A stretch of DNA of 50,585 nt, from assembly GCA_017481875.1 (NCBI GenBank), contig JAFUOP010000022.1:1-50585 (forward strand), in the 5' to 3' direction. Below, piece after piece: positions 49,016-50,585 of this stretch (its first letter is position 1; every line of letters begins with the position of its first letter). The notes under the pieces are model-generated. The model was given only the letters and a program-made list of their open reading frames with translations. It made no database searches and was not told where the DNA came from. A program made the position numbers and the translations under genes. Origin of the DNA: Bacteroidaceae bacterium (lineage in GTDB: Bacteria > Bacteroidota > Bacteroidia > Bacteroidales > Bacteroidaceae).

Positions 49016-50585
49016 ATGAAACATTTTTACATTAAAAATTTGCTTGTAGTTTTATTGTTGTTATGTTGTACAGCGATAAGTGCCCACGACTTTTATGTTG
49101 GTGGCATTTATTACAACATTACCGATGCAACAAATAAAACAGTAGAGGTAACTTACGAAGGAATTTCTTCTACTCGCTACAATGAGTACATCGGCAGGGT
49201 AACCATCCCTTCAACAGTTACTTACGGTGGGAATACTTACAGCGTAACAAGTATTGGAAATTATGCGTTCGAAGATTGCTGGGACCTTGCAAGCATAACA
49301 ATCCCCAATAGCGTAACAAGCATTGGAGGTAATGCATTTTATGGTTGTTCTAATTTTAAAAACCGTTTACAACAATTCGTTGTTGAATATTGTTGCAGGC
49401 GACACTGGCCATGGTTATGTCGCTTATTATGCCGATGAAGTGCTTGGCAACAATATTGTTGGTGATTTTATTTTTAATATAAAAAGAACTTTTGACACAA
49501 CCGGCGGTCTCCCGGGTACAGTAATAGGCAGTAACCATGTGTGGGAGTCGCCTGTAATAGAGGCCTCTACCAATGGTGCTCGCATCACTGTGCTTGCAAC
49601 AAATGGCGGTTCTAATATGTATAATTACAATGGCTACCCCATTGTTGCTCTTGGCGAGCTTGAATTCTACGATGGCAATGGTAACAAAATAAATTATACT
49701 GCATCAAATGTAACAACAAACTCCTTGGAAGCAAGCGAGGGTAGCTTGGCGGGGCTTTGCGATGGCGATTATTCAACCTTTTATCACTCCACTTGGAGTG
49801 GCAATGGTACCACCCCCCAATGATTATGTATATTTGGACGTGAAATTCCTCCAAACGGTTGATGCGTTCAAAATTAAGATGGTTGGGCGCGATACTCGAA
49901 GTTTGGTTCCCACAGAAATTCGTGTAACCCGCACCGGTACAACCGATGATGATTATTTACCATCATCGGTTTCTCTCATTGGCTACATCGGCAGTGCAAC
50001 AGAATTAACGTTACCCGCTAATTACAAAGGTGGAAATTATGTAATAGGTAATGATGCGTTCAAAGATAACACAACTCTCACAAGCATAACAATCCCCAAT
50101 AGCGTAACAAGCATTGGAAATAATGCATTTTCTGGTTGCTCGAGCCTTGCAAGCATAACAATCCCCAATAGCGTTACAAGCATTGGAAATGGTGCATTTT
50201 ATGGTTGCTCGAGCCTTGCAAGCATAACAATCCCAAACAGCGTAACTACAATAGGAAACAGTGCATTCAGTGGTTGCGGAATAAAGAAAGTTATTTGGTT
50301 GACAAATACACCGCCAACAGGTTATTCAAATATAAGTGCTGCGGTTCATTATGTGTCGAACGAACTATATACAGAACTTAACAATGTCAAGGTCTATCCC
50401 TATTTGAGTTCTACATTTACAGTTGACGGCGTTAAGTATGTACCGGTAAATCCGTCGCAACGCACGTGCGATGCCATTGATTGTTTGTACGATAATAGTG
50501 CTGAAAATATCACTGTTGGCAAAACTGTTCAGTATAAAAATATTGAGATGACTGTGAAAGAACTTATGCCGTATGCTTTCTATGG
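49016..50585 (+). pseudogene. BspA-like leucine-rich-repeat surface protein, frameshifted and cut by the window end
   Basis: Signal peptide ([15 protein letters not shown]), then an N-terminal domain and LRR_5 repeats ([15 protein letters not shown]). Then a discoidin-like domain ([34 protein letters not shown]), and three more repeats at 50082-50288. The frame breaks twice: an extra A in the A5 run at 49358-49362 and an extra C in the C6 run at 49813-49818. Removing one base at each restores a continuous protein to the window edge. The breaks could be real mutations, phase variation, or assembly errors in homopolymers. Likely a secreted adhesin. Confidence 0.8.
50082..50288 (+). repeat. 69-bp near-identical repeats in the BspA-like gene
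   Basis: Units starting AAGCATAACA at 50082, 50151 and 50220 (23 codons each), with a related copy at 49291. The first copies are almost base-identical, including synonymous positions. They encode [18 protein letters not shown]-type leucine-rich repeats. Confidence 0.8.

Noticed and set aside
50082-50288. CRISPR array
   Set aside because: The repeats are 69-bp protein-coding leucine-rich repeats without spacers; the 84-bp array at 35910 also has no spacers and no cas genes nearby.

Overview
The window looks like chromosome from a gut-type Bacteroidales (Bacteroidota). Promoters, where visible, have the phylum's TTTG / TAnnTTTG layout rather than -35/-10 boxes. Shine-Dalgarno sequences are mostly absent. 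The gene families are typical of the phylum: DUF4954, NigD-like lipoprotein, the GGGtGRT protein with its NifU-like partner, Fib_succ_major domains, BspA-type leucine-rich repeats, DUF3871 and IntDOT-like integrases. I cannot name the genus. The left edge is the 3' end of a 5S rRNA gene, so an rRNA operon lies just outside.

Layout. (1) 1-3477: 5S rRNA end and terminator, a convergent DUF4954 gene, a small GIY-YIG-like gene, and a possible gene remnant. (2) 3478-21095: one long same-strand cluster, and the most interesting part. It begins with a 1487-aa fusion of a RodA/FtsW (SEDS) glycosyltransferase and a class B penicillin-binding protein. A secreted NTF2-like protein, a membrane Ser/Thr kinase-like protein with a periplasmic coiled coil, an FHA protein, a second protein resembling FhaA (DUF3662-like N-terminus plus a degenerate FHA-like C-terminus) and a PstP-like membrane PP2C phosphatase follow. 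This is the gene set of the actinobacterial fhaA-fhaB-pstP-rodA-pbpA-pknA-pknB operon, with rodA and pbpA fused. Downstream are three secreted proteins sharing an N-terminal helical module (C-termini: MORN, Fib_succ_major, OmpA-like), a membrane HExxH metallopeptidase, an unknown cytosolic protein, a BrxL-like AAA+ ATPase without other BREX genes, a lipoprotein gene interrupted by a stop codon, a small lipoprotein and a SanA/DUF218 envelope protein. I infer a phospho-regulated cell-wall or envelope system, not described to my knowledge in this phylum. (3) 21290-21955: an unknown secreted protein with its own promoter.

(4) About 22.2-34.1 kb: an 11.84-kb integrated element inserted in the 3' end of the GGGtGRT gene. 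A 71-bp perfect direct repeat (22218-22288 and 34059-34129) marks the ends, and the displaced original gene end survives at 22161-22323. The element encodes an IntDOT-like integrase, a second minimal tyrosine recombinase, a two-winged-helix protein, DUF3871, several unknown proteins, and a row of small membrane or secreted proteins as cargo. No relaxase or conjugation gene is visible. (5) 34001-45591: housekeeping genes. These are GGGtGRT and its NifU-like partner, an 84-bp tandem repeat that multiplies a promoter, a NigD-like lipoprotein, a Yip1-like membrane protein, smpB, metH (no activation domain), a Ca2+-type P-ATPase, a CorC/HlyC-type transporter and a DedA protein. (6) 45605-50585: a perfect terminator, then a second signalling cluster: a kinase fused through a membrane segment to BspA-type repeats, two unknown proteins diverging across a G9 tract, and a BspA-like surface protein broken by two homopolymer frameshifts and cut by the window end.
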